Source of the DNA: CALRWV02 sp943371965
Lineage (GTDB): Bacteria; Bacteroidota; JABWAT01
NCBI GenBank assembly: GCA_943371965.1
Contig: CALRWV020000013.1
Location: 1 to 60,726, forward strand
DNA: 60,726 nt
Direction: 5' to 3'
The notes below the pieces were generated by a model. It was given only the letters and a program-made list of their open reading frames with translations. It had not been told where the DNA came from and did not search any database. Of the stretch, positions 28,348-36,123 are shown piece by piece (the first letter of the stretch is position 1; every line of letters begins with the position of its first letter). The translations under genes and the position numbers were made by a program.

Positions 28348-29202
28348 ATGGAAATACTTACCAAAGCAAAAGACATTCAGAAACTGAGTGATAAAATCCG
28401 CCAAAGCGGAAGATTGATTGGTTTTGTCCCGACAATGGGTTATCTGCACAAAGGTCATTTGTCTTTGGTGGATGAAATCAGAAATCATTGCGATGTCATT
28501 ATCATGTCGATATTTGTAAATCCGCTTCAATTTGGACCGAATGAAGATTTTGAAAAATATCCGCGCGATTTTGAACATGACCATAAACTGGCCGAATCGG
28601 TTGAAGTTGATTATTTATTTTATCCATCTGTAGATGAACTTTACCCGTCAAACCCCAAAACAATTGTTAAAGTAAAAGATCTTCAATCGCACCTCGAAGG
28701 AATTTCAAGACCAGAACATTTTGACGGAGTAACCACAGTTGTGGCAAAATTATTCAACATCGTCAAACCACATGTCGCAATTTTTGGCCAAAAAGATCTT
28801 CAGCAATCGGTAATTGTCCGTAAAATGTCAGAAGAACTGAATTTTGATATTAAAATTCTGGTTTCTCCCATTATCAGGGAATCTGACGGATTGGCAATGA
28901 GTTCAAGAAACGTTTATTTGTCCGAAATCCACCGCAAACAGGCTCCAAAGTTATTCGCTTCCCTCCAGTTTGCACAAAAGCTGATTCTGACCGGTGAAAT
29001 GAAAACCAATTATGTCATTGCCCGAATGAAAAATTTCATTGAAGACGGCACAGATGCGGTAATTGATTATATTTCCATCATTAATCTTGAAAATTTCAAC
29101 ACTCCTGAAACATTAGAGAACCAAAAACAGATCGCCATTGTTCTTGCTGTAAAATTCGGTTCAACCCGTTTGCTTGATAATATGATTATCGATTTGAAGT
29201 AA
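28348..29202 (+). CDS. panC: Pantothenate synthetase
   Basis: PanC joins pantoate and beta-alanine using ATP, the last step of pantothenate synthesis. The 284-residue length is standard. Visible motifs of this cytidylyltransferase-superfamily enzyme: VPTMGYLHKGHLSLV (the HIGH-type signature, residues about 27-41), IFVNPLQFGPNEDFEKYPR, the pantoate/ATP loop HFDGVTTVVAKLFN, FGQKDLQQ, and the KMSKS-like MSSRNVYLS near residue 190. No panB or panD is nearby. Confidence 0.96.
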   Translation: MEILTKAKDIQKLSDKIRQSGRLIGFVPTMGYLHKGHLSLVDEIRNHCDVIIMSIFVNPLQFGPNEDFEKYPRDFEHDHKLAESVEVDYLFYPSVDELYPSNPKTIVKVKDLQSHLEGISRPEHFDGVTTVVAKLFNIVKPHVAIFGQKDLQQSVIVRKMSEELNFDIKILVSPIIRESDGLAMSSRNVYLSEIHRKQAPKLFASLQFAQKLILTGEMKTNYVIARMKNFIEDGTDAVIDYISIINLENFNTPETLENQKQIAIVLAVKFGSTRLLDNMIIDLK

Positions 29203-29318
29203 GAATTGAACGAGATTCTTTCTGACAAATCGGCATTAAAACCCTAAAAATACAATTGGCAAACTTTTTGATAATGCCAACACAGTTTTGATTAACAAAT
29301 AAAAGGTAAAAAATAACT

Positions 29319-30044
29319 ATGAACTCTCTGAATCAATTCGAACAGGTAGACAATGGTGGTTTTGCGCAAAAAGGAGCTGCTTCAGCTGCTGCTGCCGAAA
29401 TCATGAATAAAGTTTTCTTATGGATGACTATTGGTTTGGCATTAACCGGAACTGTTGCAATTTGGGTTGCAGATAACACGCCACTTATTCAAAGTTTAAT
29501 CGGTTTCCCGATGATTGCTTTGTTTCTGGTTCAAATCGGACTGGTTTTCTGGTTAAGCGCAAGAGTGATGCATATGCAGGCAAGTACTGCAACCATCGTA
29601 TTTTTGGCTTATTCTTTACTGAGCGGTGTAACTTTAGCGCCAATTTTTCTGGTTTATACAGCCGCTTCAATTGGAACTACATTTCTGGTAACAGCCGGAA
29701 CTTTCGGAGTTATGGCAACTTACGGAATTGTAACCAAAACTGATTTAACAAGGATCGGCAACATTTTAATGATGGCTTTAATCGGTTTGATTATCGCAAG
29801 TGTTGTGAACATGTTCCTTGGTAGCTCAATGATGGATTTGATTATCAGTGCAGTTGGTGTTTTGATTTTCACAGGATTGACTGCTTATGATGCTCAAAAA
29901 ATTAAAGATATGAGCGTTCAGTTTCAAGGTCATGATTCAGATGTTCAAACCAAAGTTGCTGTTATCGGTGCTTTGTCTTTATATCTTGATTTCATCAATC
30001 TTTTCCTGATGTTATTAAGATTATTGGGCGACAGAAGAAATTAA
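29319..30044 (+). CDS. BAX inhibitor-1 / YccA family integral membrane protein
   Basis: A 241-residue protein with a soluble N-terminus of about 25 residues and seven predicted helices. Family marks are the first-helix FLWMTIGLALTGTVAIWV, the central FLAYSLLSGVTLAPIF, and the C-terminal FTGLTAYDAQKIKDM with its conserved aspartate, then SLYLDFINLFLMLLRLLG. Relatives act as pH-sensitive calcium leak channels or as partners of membrane protease FtsH; which applies here is unknown. It is monocistronic, with a good terminator after it. Confidence 0.93.
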   Translation: MNSLNQFEQVDNGGFAQKGAASAAAAEIMNKVFLWMTIGLALTGTVAIWVADNTPLIQSLIGFPMIALFLVQIGLVFWLSARVMHMQASTATIVFLAYSLLSGVTLAPIFLVYTAASIGTTFLVTAGTFGVMATYGIVTKTDLTRIGNILMMALIGLIIASVVNMFLGSSMMDLIISAVGVLIFTGLTAYDAQKIKDMSVQFQGHDSDVQTKVAVIGALSLYLDFINLFLMLLRLLGDRRN

Positions 30045-30072
30045 TTCTTTGTTTTTAAATGAATTAACACAC

Positions 30073-30103
30073 AAAAAAAGTCCGTCATTGAACGGACTTT
30101 TTT
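30073..30103 (+). terminator. Rho-independent terminator after BI-1 gene
   Basis: Stem AAGTCCGT / ACGGACTT with a short loop, preceded by an A-run and followed by T6, about 30 bp after the stop codon. The flanking A and T tracts would let it work in both directions. Confidence 0.85.
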
Positions 30104-30197
30104 GTTTTACTTCCATCTGAACTTCCATTTTTGCTGTCACCTCTGTATCTTCAATCTGCCTTCCAAAAAATTAAATCTGTACTAAGCCGGAGCTGAA

Positions 30198-30944
30198 ATG
30201 AAACTTCAGGATTTTCACGATTTTCAAAAGGAAATCAGAAATAAAAGAATGCCTGATTCGGAAGAACTTTCTTCACTTGCCCAGGGAGTTGTAACTTTTC
30301 ACGGAGATTTGTTTCAGGAATTTGATTCCACCCTTCAACGGCTGAACAATCTTGAAAAAGATCTGTACAAAAAATTCGAAAAGGAATGTTCTGTCCAGAT
30401 TTTCAAACGTGCAGTTGAATCCAATTTAATTGAACTTCCGGAAGACACATCGGCAGAAAAAATAACTGCTCATTTTGACAAATATTATTCAGTTTATTCC
30501 GATCTGTTTTTTTCAGTTCTTCAATCGCAGAAAAGCCGTTCGGAAAATACTTTTGAACATCAGTTTGATTTTCTTTTTCAGAAACTGAACGTTCCACATG
30601 AACTTAAAAAAAGCGGCAATAAAGGATTTGTTTATTTCCTTCCGAATGAAGACGACATTGTCACTGCCGGAAATCAGGGATTTGTTTTTATTATCACCAA
30701 AAACCTGCGTGACCAGTGGAGAAAACATTTGAATCTGACTGAACGGAAAAATAATCTGAAAACCATTCTAATTACACTTGATGAACGGATCACTGCAAAT
30801 AATTTGTGGCAGATCGGATCAAACGGATTTATTGTTGCAACATCCGATGAATTGAAAAAGAAAAAATATGCATCACAATCAATGGTGATCAGTTTCAGTG
30901 ATTTGATGGCTCTATTAAAAGAACGTTTTACAGAACCGGTGTGA
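30198..30944 (+). CDS. Uncharacterised protein, possible degenerate EcoRII-C-like nuclease fold
   Basis: Not firmly recognised. A 248-residue soluble protein without a signal peptide. The N-terminal half is helical (LQRLNNLEKDLYKKFEKE). From about residue 115 the pattern FEHQFDFLFQKLNVPHE, a GNKG turn, TKNLRDQWRKHL, a LKTILITLDE strand and a final FIVATSDELKKKKY recalls, from memory, the C-terminal catalytic domain of EcoRII-type restriction enzymes. At the positions where those carry the PD and the catalytic Lys, this protein has GFV and T, so if the relationship is real it looks inactive. There is no methyltransferase nearby. The next gene overlaps its stop by 4 bp. Confidence 0.4.
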   Translation: MKLQDFHDFQKEIRNKRMPDSEELSSLAQGVVTFHGDLFQEFDSTLQRLNNLEKDLYKKFEKECSVQIFKRAVESNLIELPEDTSAEKITAHFDKYYSVYSDLFFSVLQSQKSRSENTFEHQFDFLFQKLNVPHELKKSGNKGFVYFLPNEDDIVTAGNQGFVFIITKNLRDQWRKHLNLTERKNNLKTILITLDERITANNLWQIGSNGFIVATSDELKKKKYASQSMVISFSDLMALLKERFTEPV

Positions 30945-31951
30945 AAAGTTATTCAGCCAATAAATTTCAACTGATTACTGCGTCGGTTTCATACCTCTTT
31001 TTGTTTTCTGTCCAGCTATCGGCACAATCATTTTTCACAACTGATATCTCAATGGAATCACCTTTTTTACTGGGAAACACTGCCCTCAGCAAAACCAAAC
31101 AATCGGATGCGCTTACCTTTCCCGGAAGTACCGGAACTCTTGACTTGGCTGATTTTGGATACTCTTATTTTGAACAGCCGCTGAACAGTCAGAAACTGGT
31201 TTCACATTCCGGTTTTCTCATGGCAACCCTGCATCCGATCGGCAATCATTTTGTTGGTGTTTCTTATTCTGAACTTCAAAATGACAGCACGGCAAACGGC
31301 CGAAAAACACAACTGATTTATTCTTTTTCGGTTCCGCTGAAATTTTATCAGCAGCGTCTTGGTTTTTCTTTGAAATACAATTTGTTTGATCATTTTTCTT
31401 ATGGAACAGATTTGTTTGATGGCGCTGATTTTGGTTTGGATGCCGGATACTTTCAAACCGATATTTTCCCGGAATGGTCGCTGAAAAAAGATCAGCATCT
31501 TGAAGGTGGAATCCGTTTTGGAATTACCGTAAAAAATCTTCTCCAATATTCTGAACTCCAGAACAGAAACAATAAACATGATATTTCAGTCATCAGAACT
31601 TCGCCTGATTTTGTTTTGGGAATTGGTTATTTACCGGTCAATACAGAAATTTATTCAGTTGGAATTGGATATTCTTTTTCAACACAGACAAACAGCAATA
31701 CGAAATTTGAACTGCTCAAATCAACAGAATATAAAAGAAAAAGCAATGTCCTTTCCGGAAGTTTGAAATACAAAAAATGGTCACTTGACCTTTCAATGAA
31801 AAAATGGTCAGACGTTATCGACAATCAAAATACACTTTCGTTTGGATATTCGGTTTCACAATTTAGGTTTTTTACCGGACGTTCATATTTTGCAGAAAGT
31901 TCAATTATTTTCTTTACCTGTCAGATGAGTATGGAACAGAAAATGCGTTGA
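30941..31951 (+). CDS. Putative outer-membrane beta-barrel protein
   Basis: A 336-residue protein with a signal peptide ending QLSAQS at about 29. The rest alternates aromatic/hydrophobic beta strands ending in Gly-Tyr/Phe pairs (GVSYSEL, LGFSLKYN, GIGYLPVN, VGIGYSFS, TLSFGYSV), the pattern of an outer-membrane barrel. It recalls T9SS-associated barrels of the PorP/PorV kind, but I cannot assign it to a family. It starts with GTG inside the GTGA overlap with the preceding stop codon, which implies translational coupling to the nuclease-like protein. Confidence 0.6.
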   Translation: MKSYSANKFQLITASVSYLFLFSVQLSAQSFFTTDISMESPFLLGNTALSKTKQSDALTFPGSTGTLDLADFGYSYFEQPLNSQKLVSHSGFLMATLHPIGNHFVGVSYSELQNDSTANGRKTQLIYSFSVPLKFYQQRLGFSLKYNLFDHFSYGTDLFDGADFGLDAGYFQTDIFPEWSLKKDQHLEGGIRFGITVKNLLQYSELQNRNNKHDISVIRTSPDFVLGIGYLPVNTEIYSVGIGYSFSTQTNSNTKFELLKSTEYKRKSNVLSGSLKYKKWSLDLSMKKWSDVIDNQNTLSFGYSVSQFRFFTGRSYFAESSIIFFTCQMSMEQKMR

Positions 31952-31954
31952 CGG

Positions 31955-32007
31955 TGAGTGGCTAGTGGTGAATGGCGAGTGGTTAGTAGCAAGTAGCCAG
32001 TAGTTTG
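31955..32007. repeat. Degenerate heptamer repeat (AGTGGTN type), copy 2
   Basis: GTGAGTGGCTAGTGGTGAAT and onward is an imperfect tandem of seven-base units, the same sequence type as 15080-15126. It lies directly after the barrel gene stop. Confidence 0.6.
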
Positions 32008-32016
32008 TATTTATTT

Positions 32017-32035
32017 CCTCTCCCTGCGGGAGAGG
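32017..32035. repeat. REP-like hairpin
   Basis: Perfect 8-bp stem CCTCTCCC-TGC-GGGAGAGG. This sequence type recurs as an extragenic palindrome in many bacterial genomes. It could also slow transcription after the barrel gene, but no T-tract follows. Confidence 0.6.
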
Positions 32036-32114
32036 ATCAAGGAGAGGGCTCTCTTCTCACGTCTCATTGAAAATCCGTCAGCCGACGGACGACTGCCGTA
32101 TCACGAAAAAATAT

Positions 32115-32648
32115 ATGACTCAAATTCAATTTAAAAACATAACAATTTTCATTTCACTGGGTGATTTAACTTTTCAGGAAACTGAAGCACTTATTTGTCC
32201 GTGCTTTGATTCACGGAATCATGATGCCGGTGTTTGCCGTCAGGTAAAAATCAGAGCCGGTGAAGATTTAATGATTGCACTTGGCCGGTCATCAAATTCG
32301 GAAACGAGTTTTCAGACAAATTCTTTCCGCTTGGCAATGCGAAGAATCCGCTCCATTATCCATCTTTATAATCAGGGATTCCGTCAGAATTATGACACAA
32401 TTGCGCTTTCGCTGCAGTCCGCTTTTTCAATTGCGGTTGAAAAAAAAATAAAAGTCATTTCATTGGGTTCTTTAAATGCTTCCAATTTTAAATTATCTTA
32501 CAAATCAATTTCAACCCTGATTCTGGACAGCATTGAAAAAGAATTGTCAGGTGAAGAAAACACCATCGAAAAAATTCACGTAACGGATTCAAACGAAAAT
32601 TTCATCACACAATTCACGGAGGTTCTCAATGAGCGAATCAAAAAGTAA
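32115..32648 (+). CDS. Macro-domain-like protein
   Basis: A 177-residue single-domain protein that I read as a divergent macro domain (ADP-ribose-binding fold). It starts FKNITIFISLGDLTFQETEALICP, matching the macro GDIT...DAIV(N) strand-loop. A DAGV turn stands where GGGV is usual, then RAGEDLM, a TNS segment, IIH strand and SLQSAFSIA helix, and final SISTLILDSIEKEL. The usual NAAN is replaced by CPCF, so hydrolase activity may be altered. I chose ATG 32115; the in-frame codons before it lie in a palindromic repeat. It overlaps the NUDIX gene by 20 bp. Confidence 0.7.
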   Translation: MTQIQFKNITIFISLGDLTFQETEALICPCFDSRNHDAGVCRQVKIRAGEDLMIALGRSSNSETSFQTNSFRLAMRRIRSIIHLYNQGFRQNYDTIALSLQSAFSIAVEKKIKVISLGSLNASNFKLSYKSISTLILDSIEKELSGEENTIEKIHVTDSNENFITQFTEVLNERIKK

Positions 32649-33105
32649 ACAGGAATTTACTTACGAATGGCCAAGACCAATGGTAACAGTTGATGTTGCA
32701 CTTTTCAGCCACATTAAAAATGACTGGAATGTGTTACTGATAGCAAGAAAGCATGATCCATTTCAGCATTTTTATGCACTTCCGGGCGGATTTATTGATA
32801 TGGATGAAACTCTTGAAGAATCTGCTTTACGTGAATTGAAGGAAGAAACCGGGATTCATGGTGTTAACATCGAACAATTCTGGTCTTACGGAGATCCAGG
32901 CCGTGACCCACGTGGCCGCTGTGTTACCGTTTTGTTCATCGGACGGATTGATGAAGAACATGCTTACGATCAGACAAAAGCCGGTGATGATGCGGAAAGT
33001 GCAAAATGGTTTCCTATCAATAAACTTCCGCAACTTGCATTTGACCATCAGGAAATGCTTGACCATATTCTGAGTGAATTTCCGTTTACAACAGCGGTAT
33101 TTTAA
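32629..33105 (+). CDS. NUDIX hydrolase, ADP-ribose pyrophosphatase-like
   Basis: A 158-residue protein with a perfect Nudix box GX5EX7REUXEEXGU at residues 54-76 (GFIDMDE...RELKEETG). The N-terminal PRPMVTVDVALF and the GDPGRDPRGRCVTVLFIG block after the box are those of ADP-ribose pyrophosphatase/NrtR-type Nudix domains, so the expected reaction is ADP-ribose to AMP and ribose 5-phosphate. The start codon lies inside the macro gene, with GGAGG about 5 nt upstream, so the two proteins are probably made together. Confidence 0.88.
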   Translation: MSESKSKQEFTYEWPRPMVTVDVALFSHIKNDWNVLLIARKHDPFQHFYALPGGFIDMDETLEESALRELKEETGIHGVNIEQFWSYGDPGRDPRGRCVTVLFIGRIDEEHAYDQTKAGDDAESAKWFPINKLPQLAFDHQEMLDHILSEFPFTTAVF

Positions 33106-33199
33106 AATACGTTGGGAACAATCTTTTAAAGATGAAGTATTTGGTTTGGTAAAGTTGAAAAAAAAACATCAACATTTATACCAATTCTAAATTTTTACC

Positions 33200-33207
33200 T
33201 ATATTTG
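33200..33207 (+). promoter_or_regulatory. Candidate -7 box for the K+ channel gene
   Basis: TATATTTG matches the Bacteroidota -7 consensus TAnnTTTG, 31 bp before the chosen start codon. No convincing -33 TTG was found at the expected distance. Confidence 0.3.
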
Positions 33208-33238
33208 CCGCAATTCTGTTAATAAAGTGTCGGGAAAA

Positions 33239-34438
33239 ATGTTGAAAAAAATTAACAAATTTTTAAAGACCGAATATAATCTGATAAAGAGAGCTTTGAG
33301 TGTTGGCTTTAATTCAGTTAAGGCTGATATCCCTCCCGAGGTTTACAAAATCTTCTTTGGAATTCTGATCATTGTTTCACTTGGGGGCATTTTTGTTCAT
33401 TTTGCTGAAGTCGGTGCATCATCCGGTCTTGATGAATTCAAAAATTCTTTCTGGTGGGCTTTGGTAACCATAACCACAACGGGTTATGGCGATTATGCTC
33501 CAAAATCATTTGAAGGAAGGATAGTCGCTGTCGGAATGATGATCGGCGGTATCATTTTGATGTCATTATTAACAGCTGCAATTTCATCCATCTTGGTATC
33601 AAAAAGAATTCAGGCAAACAGAGGACTTATGGAAGTTAAAATTAAAAATCATATCATCATTTGCGGATATTACCCTACAATCAACAGTTTAATCAAATCA
33701 ATTTACAAAAAAGACAAAAACTCCTCAATTGTAATTCTAAACGACCAGCAGCAGGAAGATATTGATGTACTGTTATCTGAGTATTCAAGTCATCATATCC
33801 ACTTTGTAAGAGGAAACTTTTCAAAGGAAATCTTTCTGGAAAAAGCAAAAATCAGAGATTGTGAATCAGTTATTATTCTCCCTGATATCAGCGGAAACAA
33901 ACCCAAAGACAGGTATGATGAACTTATTCTGGTAGCTACATTGGCAGTAAAGGAAATTGATCCGTCCAAAAAAGTCTTTGGACATGTTACTGATCCTGAT
34001 CTTGTTCCGCACCTTCGCCGTGCCGGAATTGACGGTGTAATGGTTACAGATGAATTCAGCGGTGAAATGATGGCAAGTTATATCAACAACCCTGGTTCTG
34101 CACAGGCAGTCAGACAAATGTTCGGTATTATCGGGCATCATCCTCTGGTAACAGTTCCCGTTAATCCTAAATATTTCGGTAAAACCTACAACGAACTTCT
34201 GACTGATATGAAACAGACAACCAATCTGCTGGTTATCGGTTTGGTTTCCACAGAAAATTCAGTTGACATCAATGCTATTTTATCAAATGACATGTCCGCA
34301 ATTGACCAGTTTATCCAGAAAAAATTCACCGAAGCTGGAATTGGAAAAGACAAACGGGAAGAAGTAAAGTTGAAATTGAATCCACCACTTGACCATATTA
34401 TTCTTGAGGGTGAGTTGGCGTTGGTATTGGGAGTATAA
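33239..34438 (+). CDS. Two-helix potassium channel with RCK (TrkA-N) domain
   Basis: About 400 residues. Two membrane helices (about 38-58 and 92-115) flank a pore loop with the potassium selectivity filter TTTGYGD at about 79-85. A cytosolic RCK/TrkA-N Rossmann domain follows (IKNHIIICGYYPT at about 136-148, with a glycine loop less canonical than GxGxxG), then LRRAGIDGVMVTDEFSGEMMA and a C-terminal domain. It should form a ligand-gated K+ channel of the MthK type. A GTG four codons upstream (33227) is an alternative start. The gene for a stand-alone cyclic-nucleotide-binding protein begins 1 bp after the stop, which suggests joint function. Confidence 0.9.
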   Translation: MLKKINKFLKTEYNLIKRALSVGFNSVKADIPPEVYKIFFGILIIVSLGGIFVHFAEVGASSGLDEFKNSFWWALVTITTTGYGDYAPKSFEGRIVAVGMMIGGIILMSLLTAAISSILVSKRIQANRGLMEVKIKNHIIICGYYPTINSLIKSIYKKDKNSSIVILNDQQQEDIDVLLSEYSSHHIHFVRGNFSKEIFLEKAKIRDCESVIILPDISGNKPKDRYDELILVATLAVKEIDPSKKVFGHVTDPDLVPHLRRAGIDGVMVTDEFSGEMMASYINNPGSAQAVRQMFGIIGHHPLVTVPVNPKYFGKTYNELLTDMKQTTNLLVIGLVSTENSVDINAILSNDMSAIDQFIQKKFTEAGIGKDKREEVKLKLNPPLDHIILEGELALVLGV

Positions 34439-34439
34439 G

Positions 34440-34952
34440 ATGAATAAATTAACCGTAGAAGATGTTAAAAAAATTCCTTTGTTTGACAGTCTGACTGATC
34501 AGCAGTTACCTAAACTGCTTGCAATTATGACTTACTGTTCGTTCCAGAAAGATGAAAAAATTATTATCGATGGCGATTTGGGAGATTCCGCTTTTATTCT
34601 GCTGGAAGGTGAAATTGAAATCACCAAACAAATGACTCTGCTGCCTGAATCGATGACTGGAACCAATGAAAAATCATTGATCAAATTAAATGGCTCATAC
34701 AAACCGACAATTGGAGAGTTAAGTTTGTTTGATGAACATGCTAAAAGAACTGCAACTGTAAAATCACTCCAAAGATGTGATTTCGCATCAATTACAAGGG
34801 CCGATTTTCTGAAGTTAACTGAATCTGATTACGAAATTGGTTACCGAATTATGATGAACATCAGCAAGACGTTAGCTTCCCGCCTTCAAAAAGCCAATGT
34901 TGATATCATGAAACTGACTACTGCCTTTACATTGGCCCTGACTTCGAGATAA
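34440..34952 (+). CDS. Stand-alone cyclic-nucleotide-binding domain protein
   Basis: A 170-residue CNBD/CAP_ED protein with no DNA-binding domain and no membrane helix. It shows the family opening VKKIPLFDSLTDQQLPKLLA, the FILLEGEIEI beta-roll, and a phosphate-binding cassette IGELSLFDEHAKRTATV in which the Glu, and the Arg before TA, are kept. This supports nucleotide binding. A CNBD-only protein directly behind an RCK channel suggests a trans-acting regulatory subunit (inference). ATG 34440 was chosen; upstream in-frame codons overlap the channel gene and read as non-family sequence. Confidence 0.87.
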   Translation: MNKLTVEDVKKIPLFDSLTDQQLPKLLAIMTYCSFQKDEKIIIDGDLGDSAFILLEGEIEITKQMTLLPESMTGTNEKSLIKLNGSYKPTIGELSLFDEHAKRTATVKSLQRCDFASITRADFLKLTESDYEIGYRIMMNISKTLASRLQKANVDIMKLTTAFTLALTSR

Positions 34953-34983
34953 CAAAATCAAGACCTCACAGGTTTTGATTTTG
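34953..34983 (+). terminator. Hairpin terminator after the CNBD gene
   Basis: 14-bp stem CAAAATCAAGACCT / AGGTTTTGATTTTG (one G:T pair) with a 3-base loop, immediately after the stop codon and followed by a T-rich tail. The AGACCTCACAGGTTTT core is also a common extragenic palindrome. Confidence 0.6.
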
Positions 34984-35185
34984 CTCTTCACTTAAAACTG
35001 GTTTCCAAAATCCTGTAATCAATTGTTATCACATCCCTTTTTCAGGTGACACCATCTGTTGTCACTTGATTCCTGAATTCTTCTACAAATTCCCTTTCCA
35101 ATCTCCTTACGCTGTTTTTCAACCATGGCATGTTTTCTGTTTATGTCATTCCCGAATCGCATTTGAATATTCAAAAAAGTAAAAC

Positions 35186-35464
35186 ATGGGCATTGGAAAA
35201 ATTCTGGTAGTTGCTTCTGATCTGGTTCTGCTCAAACGGGCGCGGATGAGTTTTGCAGATACATCTTCAGATATTTTTACCGCCAATGATGTTGCAACTG
35301 CCTCAAAGATTTTGAATTCAAACGCTTACAATTTTCAGCATCTGTACATTCAGAATTCTTTGACCGACACAGAAAAAAAAGAAATCATCTGGTTGGCACA
35401 TCAGCACAAAATGCAGGTAAATGAGATTTCAATTGACAAAACGGGACAATTTTTAATAAACTAA
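35186..35464 (+). CDS. Receiver-like small protein lacking a clear phosphoacceptor
   Basis: A 92-residue protein not matched to a named family. KILVVASDLVLLKRARMSF, then a predicted helix and TANDVATASKILNS resemble the first half of a CheY-like receiver. The acidic pair and the phospho-acceptor Asp expected at strand 3 are not evident (the region reads YNFQHLYIQNS). It is followed 3 bp later by a LuxR-type regulator that has no receiver of its own, so the two may be halves of a split response regulator. Confidence 0.5.
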   Translation: MGIGKILVVASDLVLLKRARMSFADTSSDIFTANDVATASKILNSNAYNFQHLYIQNSLTDTEKKEIIWLAHQHKMQVNEISIDKTGQFLIN

Positions 35465-35467
35465 GGT

Positions 35468-35914
35468 ATGAAGATTATGCAAACAGTTATTTCTGATTCT
35501 CCAATTTTCAGTTCGCATCTGAATGTTGTTTTCCATGCACTGCCTGTGATTGAAAATGACAGACTGGTTTATCTATCTGTTGCAGAGGAACATCTTCTAA
35601 AATTGAAAAATCTGATGGAAATGAACGGGATTCCATTTGAGCAGAAAATGATTTCTCCGCAGGAAACTGATTCTGATTCTCTGCCTGTTTTTGTCAAATC
35701 AAAACTCGATCATTTTGAACTGAGCAACCGCGAAACTGAAGTCATGAAAGAATTGCTGAAGGGTTACGAATATCAGGATATTGCTGACCGGTTATTTATC
35801 AGCCTTGAAACTGTCCGTTCACATGTAAAAAATATATTCAGGAAACTCGGAGTCTCTTCACGTGCAGAAGCCAATGCCCGGATTATGGATTTCAGTCACG
35901 GATTGGTGGGTTAG
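35468..35914 (+). CDS. LuxR-type transcriptional regulator
   Basis: 148 residues. The C-terminal 65 residues form a GerE/LuxR helix-turn-helix: LSNRETEVMKELLKGYEYQDIA, then LFISLETVRSHVKNIFRKLGV, with the conserved E of NRETEV and the VRSHVKNI recognition helix. The N-terminal 80 residues are not a recognisable receiver. It may start at 35468 or at the in-frame ATG 35477. The 3-bp spacing to the upstream receiver-like gene implies cotranscription. Target genes unknown. Confidence 0.8.
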   Translation: MKIMQTVISDSPIFSSHLNVVFHALPVIENDRLVYLSVAEEHLLKLKNLMEMNGIPFEQKMISPQETDSDSLPVFVKSKLDHFELSNRETEVMKELLKGYEYQDIADRLFISLETVRSHVKNIFRKLGVSSRAEANARIMDFSHGLVG

Positions 35915-36004
35915 GTTTTCGGGTGTTCGGCTTGTCAGGATTTCAGGAAAAAAATGCAATTTACTGAAATCCCTGAAACCTGGTTACCTGAAAAGCTGAC
36001 TATC
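35914..36004. repeat. Dispersed inverted repeat (family D), copy 1
   Basis: Begins GGTTTTCGGGTGTTCGGCTT and ends CCTGAAAAGCTGACTATC. The arms are imperfect reverse complements and match the element at 38563-38655. Its left end overlaps the stop of the LuxR gene. Confidence 0.65.
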
Positions 36005-36123
36005 ATTTCCGTTTTAAACTCAGTTTTCAAAATAGTTCAGCAAAAAATTGTATTAAACACCCCGAGTGCTTAAATTTATTTAAGTTTGATCTTTGTATCC
36101 TTTCTCCCATTTTTCTGTTGCCT

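Noticed and set aside
32067..32114. Sixteen extra N-terminal residues for the macro-domain gene
   Set aside because: They fall on the palindrome CCGTCAGCCGACGG and read as non-family sequence.
34389..34439. Seventeen extra N-terminal residues for the CNBD gene
   Set aside because: They overlap the end of the channel gene in another frame; ATG 34440 directly after its stop is the natural start.
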